Below, piece after piece: positions 44,350 through 52,355 of a stretch of 64,000 nucleotides of DNA (positions are counted from its first letter, which is position 1; every line of letters starts with the position of its first letter). The stretch is taken from NCBI GenBank assembly GCA_021568835.1, contig JAKGSH010000010.1:4154001-4218000 (forward strand). The letters run 5' to 3'. The position numbers were made by a program, and so were the translations under genes. The notes under the pieces are model-generated. The model made no database searches. It was given only the letters and a program-made list of their open reading frames with translations, and was not told the DNA's origin. This stretch comes from Streptomyces sp. Tue 6430. Its GTDB lineage: Bacteria > Actinomycetota > Actinomycetes > Streptomycetales > Streptomycetaceae.

Positions 44350-45524
44350 AGTTTCTGCTTCATCGCCGACTGCCCGCCCGGAGAACTCCGTTGAGGTCTT
44401 ACACCAGCTCCACAGACTGTCACCGCCAGCCCGGCGGCCAGAAGGTTGCGTGCCGCGTTCACGTCCCGGTCATGGGCCGTCCCGCAACTGGCGCACGTCC
44501 AGGTGCGGACGTTCAACGGCATCTTGCCGGCCAAGGCGCCGCAGTGGGAGCACAGCTTGGACGAGGGGAAGAAGCGATCGACCGCGATCACGTTCCGCCC
44601 CCACCAGGTGGCCTTGTACTCCAGCATGGAGCGGAACTCGCTCCAGCTAGCATCCGAGATCGCTCGGGCGAGCGTGTGGTTCCTGACCATGTTGCGCACG
44701 GTCAGGTCCTCGATCACGAGCGTTTGGTTTTCACGCACGAGACGAGTGGTCAGCTTGTGGAGCAGGTCCCGTCGCCGGTCGGCGATCCGGGCATGCACCC
44801 GGGCGACCTTACGCCGGGCCTTTACCCGATTGGCGCCGTCACCCTTGGCCTTCTTCGCAAGTTCGCGCTGGGCCTTCGCCAGACGTGCCCGGTCGCGGCG
44901 CTCGTGCCGGGGGTTGGCGATCTTCTCACCCGTGGAAAGGGTCAGGAGGTGGTCCAGGCCGACATCGATGCCCACCGCGTCGCCGTTGCTGGAAAGCGGC
45001 TTGACGGACGGGTCGTCGCACAGCATGGAGACGAACCAGCGCCCCGCGCCGTCCTGCGACACGGTCACGGTGGACGGCTGCGCCCCGGCCGGGAGCGGAC
45101 GGGACCACACGATGTCGAGCGGTTCGCTCATCTTCGCCAGAGTCAGCTTCCCGTCGCGGAAGCGGAACCCGCTGGTGGTGTACTCAGCGGACTTCCGCGA
45201 CTTGAAACGCGGGTACTTCGCCCGCTTGCCGAAGAAGTTCGTGAACGCCGTCTGCAAATGCCGCAAGCACTACTGAAGCGGGACCGACGACACCTCGCAG
45301 AGGTAGGCCAGTTCCTCGGTCTTCTTCCACGCGGTCAGCATGGCCGACGTCTGGTTGTAGTTGACCCGCTCCTGCCGCGCCCACGCCTCGGTACGGGCGG
45401 CGAGCGCCATGTTGTAGACCTTGCGCACACAGCCGAACGTGCGCGACAGCTCGGCTGCCTGCGCATCGGTCGGGTGGAAGCGGTACTTGAATGCCCGCTT
45501 CACGCACGCCGTGGCCATGCTCAC
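44331..45524 (-). pseudogene. tnpB: TnpB RNA-guided nuclease with internal amber codon
   Basis: 397 codons from ATG 45524, interrupted by TAG at 45272-45270 (LCEVSSVPLQ-stop-CLRHLQTAF); the frame is otherwise continuous, so this is a nonsense change (CAG to TAG fits), not an indel. RuvC residues remain: GIDVGLDHLLTLS (Asp), LVIEDLTVRNMV (Glu) and HDRDVNAARNLLAAG (Asp). The zinc ribbon is CSHCG...CASCG. N-terminal KRAFKYRFHPTDAQAAELSR is the usual wedge start. A TTG at 45266 could restart translation, giving a protein without its N-terminal 85 residues. Confidence 0.88.
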
Positions 45525-45633
45525 AAACTAGCGGAACTGCGGCTCAACACCGAACCTGCGGGTCAGAGCACTGCGATCCGCCCTGGCGGCGGATCACAGT
45601 TCGTTGCCCTGCTCCGCAGGAGTCCGTTTCCTC

Positions 45634-45653
45634 CCCTGCCTGAAGGCAGGGGT
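45634..45653. repeat. Left-end hairpin of the IS200/IS605-type element
   Basis: CCCCTGCCT / AGGCAGGGG with a GA loop, eight bases before the GGAGG that serves the next gene. Confidence 0.7.
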
Positions 45654-45670
45654 ATCCACGGAGGAATCCG

Positions 45671-46544
45671 ATGACCGAACTCGGCGCCATCTTCCGCCCG
45701 CAGCTGCCCCCGGAGCGGCTCCGCGCGATCGCCCGTCTCGCGGACGCCACCGGGCTCGACGAGCTGTGGGTCTTCGAGGACTGCTTCCGGGAGGCCGGGA
45801 TCTCGGCCGCCGCGGCCGCGCTCGCCTGGACCGAACGGGTCCGGATCGGCGTGGGTCTGCTGCCGGTGCCGCTGCGCAACGTCGCCGTCACCGCGATGGA
45901 GGCCGCCACCCTGCACCGGATGTTCCCCGGCCGCGTCAGCCTCGGCATCGGCCACGGCGTCCAGGACTGGATGGGCCAGGTCGGGGCCCGCCCCGCCTCC
46001 CCGCTGACCCTGCTGCGCGAGTACACCCTCGCGCTGCGCGGCCTGCTGGACGGAGAGCGGATCACGACCCGGGGCGGTACGTCACGCTGGAGGACGTCGC
46101 CCTCGACTGGCCGCCGCCGGGCGGGGCCGAGGTGCTGGTCGGCGGCATCGGCCCGCGCACCCTGCGGCTGTCCGGCGAGGTCGCGGACGGCACGGTCCTC
46201 AACGAGGTCTTCACCCCGGAGGGCGTGCGCGAGGCCCGTCGGCTGGTGGCCGAGGGCAGGGCCGCGGCCGGCCGGGACGCCGCCGGGCACAGGTTCGTCG
46301 TCTATCTCTTCGCCGCCACCGGGGAGGGCGCCGCCGCCCGCCTCCAGCGGGAGCTGGTCACGGCCGGTGTCGCCGACGTGCCCGGCCTGGGGGTCGCCGG
46401 GGACGCGGCCGAGGTCGCCGAGCGGGTCCGGCAGTACGCCGAGGCGGGCGCCGACACGGTCGTCCTCCTGCCGACCGCCGACGAACCCGACCCGAGGGCT
46501 TCGTCCGGTTCGTGGGCGACGACGTACGGCCCCTGGTGAAGTGA
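45671..46544 (+). pseudogene. LLM-class (luciferase-like) flavin-dependent oxidoreductase, frameshifted twice
   Basis: Restored 291 residues. F420/FMN-dependent TIM barrel: ERLRAIARLADATGLDELWV, FEDCFREAGISAAAAALAWT, RIGVGLLPVPLRNVAVTAME, GRVSLGIGHGVQDWMGQVG. One G is missing in 46071-46074 (restores RGRYVTLEDVALDWPPPG) and one C in 46491-46493 (restores DPEGFVRFVGDDVRPLVK). ATG 45671 with GGAGG six bases upstream, directly outside the IS-type element; its native promoter may lie beyond the element or be lost. Confidence 0.85.
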
Positions 46545-46555
46545 CCGTGCCGGCC

Positions 46556-47416
46556 ATGGGGAGTGGTGCCCAGCAGCAGCAGCCGTCGCGCGACGGCGGA
46601 GACCGGTCCCGCCGTTTCGAGGACCTCGTCGCCGAGGGGCTGGCCGTGCCCACCGACGGGTGGGACTTCTCCTGGTTCGAGGGGCGGGCCACCGAGGCGC
46701 GGCCCTCCTGGGGGTACGCGGTGTCCCTCGCCGGACGGCTCGCCGGTGCCCGCGCGGCGCTCGACGTGCAGACCGGGGAGGGGAGGTCCTGGACTTCGCC
46801 CTGGGCCGGGCCGCCCCGGAGGCCCCGTCCTCGCCGTCGCCACCGAGGGCTGGCCGGCGAACATCGCCAAGGCCACCGCCCTGCTGCGGCCGCGGGGCGT
46901 CGCGGTGGTCGCCGTCGGGAGGACGAGCCCCTGCCCTTCGCGGACGCCGCCTTCGACCTCGTCTCCAGCAGGCACCCGGTGCGGCCGCCGTGGACCGAGA
47001 TCGCGCGCGTCCTCGAACCGGGCGGCACCTACTTCGCCCAGCACGTCGGCCCGCGCAGCGTCTTCGAGCTGGTCGAGCACTTCCTCGGTCCGCTGCCCGA
47101 CGAGGTGGGCGCCGTCCGCCACCCCGACCGTGAACGCGCCGAAGCCGAGGCGGCCGGTCTGGAGATCGTCGACCTGCGGGCGGAACGGCTGCGCGTCGAG
47201 TTCCACGACATCGCCGCCGTCGTCCACTTCCTGCGCAAGGTGGTGTGGATGGTGCCCGGCTTCACCGTGGACCGGTACGCGGCACAACTGCGCTCCCTGC
47301 ACGAGCGGATCGAGTCCGAGGGCCCCTTCACGGCGCACAGCACCCGCCACCTCGTCGAGGCCCGCAGACCGGCCCGGTCGGCCCGGTCGGCCCGGTCGGC
47401 CCGGTCGGCTCCGTAG
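46556..47416 (+). pseudogene. SAM-dependent methyltransferase, frameshifted three times
   Basis: Restored 287 residues. Start SRRFEDLVAEGLAVPTDGWD and FSWFEGRATEARPSW, then the broken SAM-binding core (LDVQTGGGEVLDFAL, LAVATEGWPANIAKATALLR, EDEPLPFADAAFDLVSSRHP) and the intact C-terminal part (WTEIARVLEPGGTYFAQHVG). Runs short by one base: G4 46785-46788, C4 46823-46826, G3 46917-46919. Three losses bring the frame back, which is why the end reads normally. Twelve bases after the oxidoreductase. Substrate unknown. Confidence 0.82.
47371..47406 (+). repeat. 9-bp repeat at the methyltransferase 3' end
   Basis: Four exact copies of GGCCCGGTC, encoding an ARSARSARS tail just before the stop. Confidence 0.85.
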
Positions 47417-48009
47417 GACGTCCCGGCCGTCACCCCCCGAACGCCGACTCGGTCCGTCCCTGCAGCTCTTCGCCCGCCGGACCCGCTCGCCCGACTCCCG
47501 CCCTCCCCGGGAGCCCGGACTTCTTTGCGCCCGCCGACCCTCGTCGCGCCCGGTCATGACCCGCCGAGCACCAGGGGACCGGCCGTCGCCCGGACCCACA
47601 CCGCGACAACGACCCCGCACGAAAAGGGCATTCAGCATATATTTCCGCACATCGCCTCGTCATCTCCACAGGGTTTCCACATCGTTACCGGAGTTGGTCC
47701 GGACCGCCGTCCTGCCTCCGGTAGATTCGACGCCAGGCAATTCGCGCCAGCAAAGCTGCGCGGGCGTCACCGCGCGGCGGAGGGGGCTGCGCGGTGACGT
47801 GCCGCGTCAAGCGGGCGTGCGGCCGGGGGTGGTCCGTCAGGGGAAGTCCGCCCCGTGGCCCGGTCGGGCTCAAGCGGCGCGAAAACCTCCGCTTTCATCG
47901 GCGTCCGGACCGGTCCGCCTGGGTTCCGCCGCCTTTCGGTCGTGAACCGCCTGCGAATCCCACCTCGGATTGCCCGCTCCCCGTCGTCGGACGACTCCGG
48001 AGAGTAATT
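47417..48009. other. Intergenic stretch without a supportable gene
   Basis: 593 bases. Both strands have open frames, but none has a ribosome site or recognisable protein. The part 47620-47740 is relatively AT-rich (CATATATTTCCGCACATCG) and may hold promoter elements. The end (47990-48009) should contain the promoter of the small RNA. Confidence 0.5.
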
Positions 48010-48105
48010 GTGGCGTGCCGATGTGCGCGACATCCCTCACGAAGGGTTATGGTGGAAACCCCCCTCGGGCCGGTCCGTATCCCCCCACGGACCGGCCCGT
48101 TTTTT
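48010..48105 (+). ncRNA. 6C-type small RNA with intrinsic terminator
   Basis: Two runs of exactly six cytosines occur in unpaired or loop positions (48059-48064 and 48081-48086), the defining feature of the actinobacterial 6C RNA motif. A first small hairpin is GATGT/ACATC (48020-48034), then CCCT/AGGG (48034-48046). The last stem is a perfect 13-bp CGGGCCGGTCCGT / ACGGACCGGCCCG (48066-48099) with a C6 loop and a TTTTTT tail (48100-48105), a classic terminator. The 5' end is estimated. Targets unknown. Confidence 0.75.
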
Positions 48106-48224
48106 CATGTCCGCGGAGGACGGGGTTCCGCGGCGTCGGGCGCACCCCGCTCACCCGCACCGCTCCCGTGGGGGTAGGCTGCCGCCCGCGGGGACCGCCA
48201 CCGCACGGAGGGGCTGACATTCAC

Positions 48225-48998
48225 GTGAACCTGCGCGACAAGCTGCGCGGCCTGCTGGTGAGGCTGTACGCGCGCCGGGTGGAAGGCCACCTGGACCACG
48301 CTCAGGTGCCCAAGCACATCGGCGTGATCATGGACGGCAACCGGCGCTGGGCGAAGGCCGCGGGCTCCACCACCGTGCACGGCCACCGGGCGGGCGCCGA
48401 CAAGATCGAGGAGTTCCTCGGCTGGTGCTCCGAGACGGACGTCGGCGTCGTCACCCTCTGGCTGCTGTCCACGGACAACTTCGACCGCGCCGAGGAGGAG
48501 CTGGTCCCCCTTCTCGGCATCATCGAGGACGTCGTGCGCACCCTCGCCGCCGACGGCCGCTGGCGCGTGCACCACGTCGGCACCCCCGACCTCCTGCCGG
48601 CCGGCATGCAGCACACGCTGAAGGAGGCCGAGGAGGCCACCGCCGACGTCGACGGGATACTCGTCAACGTCGCCATCGGCTACGGCGGCCGCCAGGAGAT
48701 CGCCGACGCGGTCCGCTCGATGATCCTCGACGCCCGGGACAAGGGCGTCTCCCTGGAGGACCTCGCCGAGTCCGTCGATATCGACATGATCGGCCGCCAC
48801 CTCTACACCGGCGCCCAGCCCGACCCCGACCTCGTGATCCGCACCAGCGGCGAACAGCGGCTGTCCGGTTTCATGCTGTGGCAGACGGCTCACTCGGAGT
48901 ACTACTTCTGCGACGTGTTCTGGCCCGCCTTCCGCAAGGTCGACTTCCTGCGCGCCCTGCGCGACTACGAGGTCCGGCACCGGCGTTTCGGCGGCTGA
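48225..48998 (+). CDS. uppS: Isoprenyl (cis-prenyl) diphosphate synthase
   Basis: 257 residues from GTG 48225 (GGAGGGG 11 bases upstream). Cis-prenyltransferase motifs: HIGVIMDGNRRWAKAAG with the catalytic Asp, TLWLLSTDNFDRAEEEL, NVAIGYGGRQEIADAVR, PDPDLVIRTSGEQRLSGFML and WQTAHSEYYFCDVFWPAF. It adds cis-isoprene units to FPP or GPP. Streptomyces has more than one homologue; whether this copy makes the C55 cell-wall carrier or a short Z-FPP-type product cannot be told from sequence. The stretch 48106-48224 holds no gene. Confidence 0.93.
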   Translation: MNLRDKLRGLLVRLYARRVEGHLDHAQVPKHIGVIMDGNRRWAKAAGSTTVHGHRAGADKIEEFLGWCSETDVGVVTLWLLSTDNFDRAEEELVPLLGIIEDVVRTLAADGRWRVHHVGTPDLLPAGMQHTLKEAEEATADVDGILVNVAIGYGGRQEIADAVRSMILDARDKGVSLEDLAESVDIDMIGRHLYTGAQPDPDLVIRTSGEQRLSGFMLWQTAHSEYYFCDVFWPAFRKVDFLRALRDYEVRHRRFGG

Positions 48999-49150
48999 CC
49001 CGGCACCGGCGCCACGGCGCCCGGCCCGGCCGCACACCACGGCGGCCGAGCCGACCGAACCACTGGCCACCACCGCCCCGGCGGCCGACCCGGCATCCGT
49101 CTTCCGGTGACCGACCCGGCCGCACCCCGGCCACCACCGGCACGGCAGTC

Positions 49151-49330
49151 GACCCGGCACCCGCCTCCCGGCGGCCGACCCGGCACCCGCCTCCCGGCAC
49201 CCGCCTCCCGGTGACCGACCCGGCACCCGCCTCCCGGTGACCGACCCGGCACCCGCCTCCCGGTGACCGACCCGGCACCCGCCTCCCGGCGGCCGACCCG
49301 GCACCCGCCTCCCGGTGACCGACCCGGCCG
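49151..49330. repeat. 26-bp minisatellite between uppS and phoH
   Basis: Units start at 49151, 49177, 49217, 49243, 49269, 49295 and 49321 (partial), plus a diverged copy at 49087. The core is GACCCGGCACCCGCCTCCCGG followed by TGACC or CGGCC. A 14-base internal duplication after the second unit shifts the phase once. It is not a CRISPR array: there are no spacers. Confidence 0.92.
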
Positions 49331-49478
49331 CACCACCGGCCGCCATCCGCGCGACGGCCGTTTCCGGCCGTGCGCACCGGCCGCACCACGGCCGGCCGCG
49401 CCCCCGCGCACGGACCCCGCCGCACCTCCCCGTTCCCCGTGGAAGTGCCCAGGACGCCCCGTCAGGAACGGAAGTAAC

Positions 49479-49539
49479 AAGGAGTTCACCGATGCGCCGC
49501 CCCGGGCCGTGGCATGGCGGCGCATCTTCGAGGGCATAA
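49479..49539 (+). other. Putative 15-codon leader ORF with start codon in a hairpin
   Basis: AAGGAG (49479-49484), seven-base spacer, ATG 49492, then MRRPGPWHGGASSRA and TAA at 49537-49539. An 11-bp inverted repeat, GATGCGCCGCC (49491-49501) with GGCGGCGCATC (49516-49526), would hide the ATG. It lies 208 bases before phoH. Could be a regulatory leader or coincidence. Confidence 0.35.
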
Positions 49540-49746
49540 ACCAAGCAGGTCGACGCCCGAACCACGGGTGTCGGATCTCAGCGGACGGCACGGGGCCGTC
49601 CGCCCGGGAGGCCCTTTGCACCAGCTCGATCGTGCGGTCAGCGCGGACGCAGCGGAGGGCCGGTCTCCGGTCCGTGCAGACGGCCGGATTCCGGTCCAGC
49701 TCCACTCCGTCGCTCCCCGACCTCATCCGAGGGGGTACGTCCTTCC

Positions 49747-51072
49747 GTGGTGACCAGCACAAAGCGCCACAAGCCAGACCGGCGCACCTACGTTCTCGAC
49801 ACCAGCGTCCTGCTGGCCGACCCGCACGCCATGAACCGCTTCGACGAGCATGAGGTCGTGCTCCCCGTCGTCGTGGTCACCGAGCTGGAGGCCAAGCGGC
49901 ACCATCCCGAACTCGGCTACTTCGCCCGGCAGGCCCTGCGCCTGCTCGACGACTACCGGGTGAAGCACGGCCGTCTCGACGCCCCCCTTCCGATCGGGGA
50001 GCTGGGCGGCACCCTCCGTGTCGAGCTCAACCACTCGGACCCCAGCGTGCTGCCCACCGGCTACCGCCTGGGGGACAACGACTCCCGCATCCTCGCGGTC
50101 GCCCGCAACCTCCAGGCCGAGGGGTTCGACGTCACCGTCGTGTCGAAGGACCTCCCGCTGAGGATCAAGGCGTCCTCCGTCGGGCTGCTCGCCGAGGAGT
50201 ACCGGGCCGAACTGGCCATCACCGACTCCTCCGGCTGGACCGGGATGTCGGAACTGACGCTCCCCGCCGAGCAGGTGGACATCCTCTTCGAGGAAGGACG
50301 GGTGTACGTCCCCGAAGCCTCCGAACTGCCCGTGCACACCGGCCTGACCATCCAGTCCGAGCGCGGCAAGGCGCTCGGCCGGGTCACGGCCGACGGCAGT
50401 GTGCGCCTGGTGCGCGGAGACCGGGAGGCGTTCGGCGTCAAGGGCCGCAGCGCCGAGCAGCGCATCGCGCTCGACCTGCTGCTCGACCCGGACGTCGGGA
50501 TCGTGTCGATGGGCGGCCGGGCCGGCACCGGCAAGTCCGCGCTCGCGCTGTGCGCCGGCCTGGAGGCGGTCCTGGAGCGCCGCCAGCACCAGAAGGTGAT
50601 GGTCTTCCGCCCGCTGTACGCGGTCGGCGGACAGGAACTGGGCTACCTGCCCGGCTCCGAGGCCGAGAAGATGAGCCCCTGGGCGCAGGCGGTCTTCGAC
50701 ACGCTGTCCGCGGTCGCCAGCCGCGAGGTCATCGAGGAGGTCACCGCCCGCGGCATGCTCGAGGTCCTGCCGCTCACCCACATCCGCGGCCGCTCGCTGC
50801 ACGACGCGTTCGTGATCGTGGACGAGGCCCAGTCGCTGGAGCGGAACGTCCTGCTGACCGTTCTGTCCCGGATCGGCGCCAATTCGCGGGTCGTCCTGAC
50901 CCACGACGTGGCGCAGCGGGACAACCTCCGGGTCGGCCGTTACGACGGCGTCGTCGCCGTCGTGGAGAAACTGAAGGGGCATCCGCTCTTCGCGCACGTC
51001 ACCCTGAACCGGTCCGAGAGGTCCCAGATCGCGGCCCTTGTGACCGAAATGCTGGAGGACGGTCACATCTGA
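49747..51072 (+). CDS. phoH: PhoH2-type PIN domain/ATPase protein
   Basis: 441 residues. N-terminal PIN domain: TYVLDTSVLLADPHAMNRFD, VVVVTELEAKRHHPELG and GDNDSRILAVARNL, with the acidic RNase set. C-terminal PhoH ATPase: SMGGRAGTGKSALALCAGLE (Walker A), DAFVIVDEAQSLERN (Walker B) and RIGANSRVVLTHDVAQRDNL. PhoH2 proteins are RNA helicase/RNases studied in mycobacteria, there beside an antitoxin-like gene. The leader ORF at 49492 is the only candidate small upstream gene here. GTG 49747 or 49750. Confidence 0.92.
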   Translation: MVTSTKRHKPDRRTYVLDTSVLLADPHAMNRFDEHEVVLPVVVVTELEAKRHHPELGYFARQALRLLDDYRVKHGRLDAPLPIGELGGTLRVELNHSDPSVLPTGYRLGDNDSRILAVARNLQAEGFDVTVVSKDLPLRIKASSVGLLAEEYRAELAITDSSGWTGMSELTLPAEQVDILFEEGRVYVPEASELPVHTGLTIQSERGKALGRVTADGSVRLVRGDREAFGVKGRSAEQRIALDLLLDPDVGIVSMGGRAGTGKSALALCAGLEAVLERRQHQKVMVFRPLYAVGGQELGYLPGSEAEKMSPWAQAVFDTLSAVASREVIEEVTARGMLEVLPLTHIRGRSLHDAFVIVDEAQSLERNVLLTVLSRIGANSRVVLTHDVAQRDNLRVGRYDGVVAVVEKLKGHPLFAHVTLNRSERSQIAALVTEMLEDGHI

Positions 51073-51074
51073 CC

Positions 51075-51151
51075 GGCCCGCCCCGTTTCGCGGGCCCCGT
51101 CGGACAGTCGGCGCCGCTCGACAAAGGCTGTGAGCCTAGTCGGGCGGCGCC
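51075..51151 (+). terminator. Double stem-loop after phoH
   Basis: Hairpin 1: GGCCCGC/GCGGGCC (51075-51096). Hairpin 2: a long nested stem, GGCGCCGCTCGAC / GTCGGGCGGCGCC (51110-51151, one G-U wobble) enclosing AGGCT/AGCCT, followed by TT. Confidence 0.65.
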
Positions 51152-51510
51152 TTCGTGCGGGGGCGAACGAGGAAACAGCCAGGACGAAACGGGATGTGAG
51201 CTTTCACACGCAACTCAGAATTGCCACCCGGTATCGGGTTGCGGCAGAGTCTCCATCCTGTCAGGCCCCGCATACGACACATCCGTATTCCTGAGTACCT
51301 TCCGCGCCGTTCAGGCAGCGGGGGAGGTACGGCACCGCGTCAACTCCATAGCTTCGTCGTATGCCGCCCGAGCACCACGCGGCGCTCCCGAGCAGGGAGT
51401 TGCCCACCGGGCCCGCGCCTCCCGTGACCCCGCAGTTGGGAGGCCAGTGTTCAGGGGCACGATTGCGTCCGCCAGGGTCACCGAAGCGGACGATGCTGGA
51501 AGGAAACCGT
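51152..51510 (+). promoter_or_regulatory. Long untranslated region before the SLT-domain gene
   Basis: 359 bases with no gene. Small symmetric elements: GTGAGCTTTCACAC near 51196, ACCCGGTATCGGGT near 51226, ATACG/CGTAT near 51273-51289. I looked for a cyclic-di-AMP (ydaO) riboswitch, known before such wall-lysis genes, and did not see its conserved core. Confidence 0.4.
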
Positions 51511-52209
51511 GTGAGCCGGATCTCGGTCCGGGGATTCGCAGTGGCCTCGGCCACCGCGGTCACCGCCGTCGGAAGCGTGGTCGGTGTTGCCTCGGGCAGC
51601 ATCGCGCAGCCCAACGACGCGGAAGCGACGGCAAGCGACGCGACGACGCTCCTCGCTGACATCCCCGCGGGCCAGCAGGCCCAGGTGCAGACCGCTTCCC
51701 TGACGCAGCAGGCCAGTGTCCAGGCCATCGCCGCGGACGAGAGCGCCAAGAAGGACGCCGAGGAAGCGGCCCGCAAGGCCGCCGCCGAGACCGCGATCGC
51801 GAAGAAGGAGGCCGCCGAGAAGGCGGCCGAGAAGGCAGCGGCGGACGCGAAGGAACGCGCCGAGGTCAAGGCCGCCGCGAGCCGCAGCTCCGCCGACTTC
51901 CCCGTCCGGAGCTCGTACTCGATCGCCCAGATCCAGGCGATGGCACAGCAGATGGTGCCCAGCGGTCAGTACCAGTGCTTCAGCAACATCGTGGACCACG
52001 AGTCCAGCTGGAACTACCGCGCCGTCAACGCCTCCTCCGGCGCCTACGGCCTCTTCCAGGCGCTGCCCGCCGGCAAGTACGCCTCCGCGGGCGCCGACTG
52101 GCAGACCAACCCGGCCACCCAGATCAAGTGGGGGCTGAACTACATGAACGAGCGCTACGGCAGCCCGTGCGACGCCTGGTCGTTCTGGCAGGCCAACCAC
52201 TGGTACTAG
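51511..52209 (+). CDS. Secreted SLT-type (transglycosylase-like) protein with coiled coil
   Basis: 232 residues from GTG 51511 (GGAAGGAAA upstream); ATG 51493 is less well placed. Signal-like N-terminus (GFAVASATAVTAVGSVVGV), a long Ala/Lys/Glu coiled coil (about 65-125, AAAETAIAKKEAAEKAAEKA), then a lysozyme-like domain: SNIVDHESSWNYRAVNASSG with the catalytic Glu and AYGLFQALPAGKYASAG, ending FWQANHWY. It should cleave peptidoglycan outside the cell. It has its own leader and terminator. Confidence 0.88.
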   Translation: MSRISVRGFAVASATAVTAVGSVVGVASGSIAQPNDAEATASDATTLLADIPAGQQAQVQTASLTQQASVQAIAADESAKKDAEEAARKAAAETAIAKKEAAEKAAEKAAADAKERAEVKAAASRSSADFPVRSSYSIAQIQAMAQQMVPSGQYQCFSNIVDHESSWNYRAVNASSGAYGLFQALPAGKYASAGADWQTNPATQIKWGLNYMNERYGSPCDAWSFWQANHWY

Positions 52210-52253
52210 GCCGTACGCCGCCGCACGTCCGCGGCACCCGCTCAACCCCGCGC

Positions 52254-52283
52254 AGCCCCTTCCCCGTCCTAGGGGGAGGGGCT
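52254..52283 (+). terminator. Terminator of the SLT-domain gene
   Basis: AGCCCCTTCCCC / GGGGGAGGGGCT, about 11 paired bases with one bulge, followed by TTCG. Confidence 0.6.
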
Positions 52284-52355
52284 TTCGCCCTGTACGGTCG
52301 ATGCCGACGACTCCAGGGGTGAGTGGTGGGGAGAGACGGGGGAAGAAGGCGCATC

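Larger units (their letters stand above)
44300..45660 (-). mobile_element. IS200/IS605-type element with tnpB only
   Basis: Bounded by two subterminal hairpins of identical geometry (9-bp stem, 2-base loop) in the same orientation: 44307-44326 (CCCCCTCGT arms) and 45634-45653 (CCCCTGCCT arms), both within TTCCTCCCC...GGGG-AT-C. This matches single-strand transposon ends. There is no tnpA, so it would need a tyrosine transposase in trans. Composition is visibly less GC-rich than the surroundings. It lies between a reductase gene and the ribosome site of the luciferase-like gene. Exact ends are estimates. Confidence 0.8.
48999..49746. other. Intergenic region dominated by a minisatellite
   Basis: 748 bases between uppS and phoH. 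It contains the 26-bp array (49087-49330), GGCCG-rich flanks and a putative leader ORF with hairpin (49479-49539). A further stem, GCGGACGGC/GCCGTCCGC, is at 49581-49603. No conventional gene; minus-strand frames here are translations of the repeat. Confidence 0.55.

Noticed and set aside
49087..49330. CRISPR-like appearance of the 26-bp repeats
   Set aside because: Units are contiguous with no unique spacers and no cas genes nearby.
51152..51510. Cyclic-di-AMP (ydaO) riboswitch
   Set aside because: Expected from the gene context, but the conserved core sequences are not visible in the leader.
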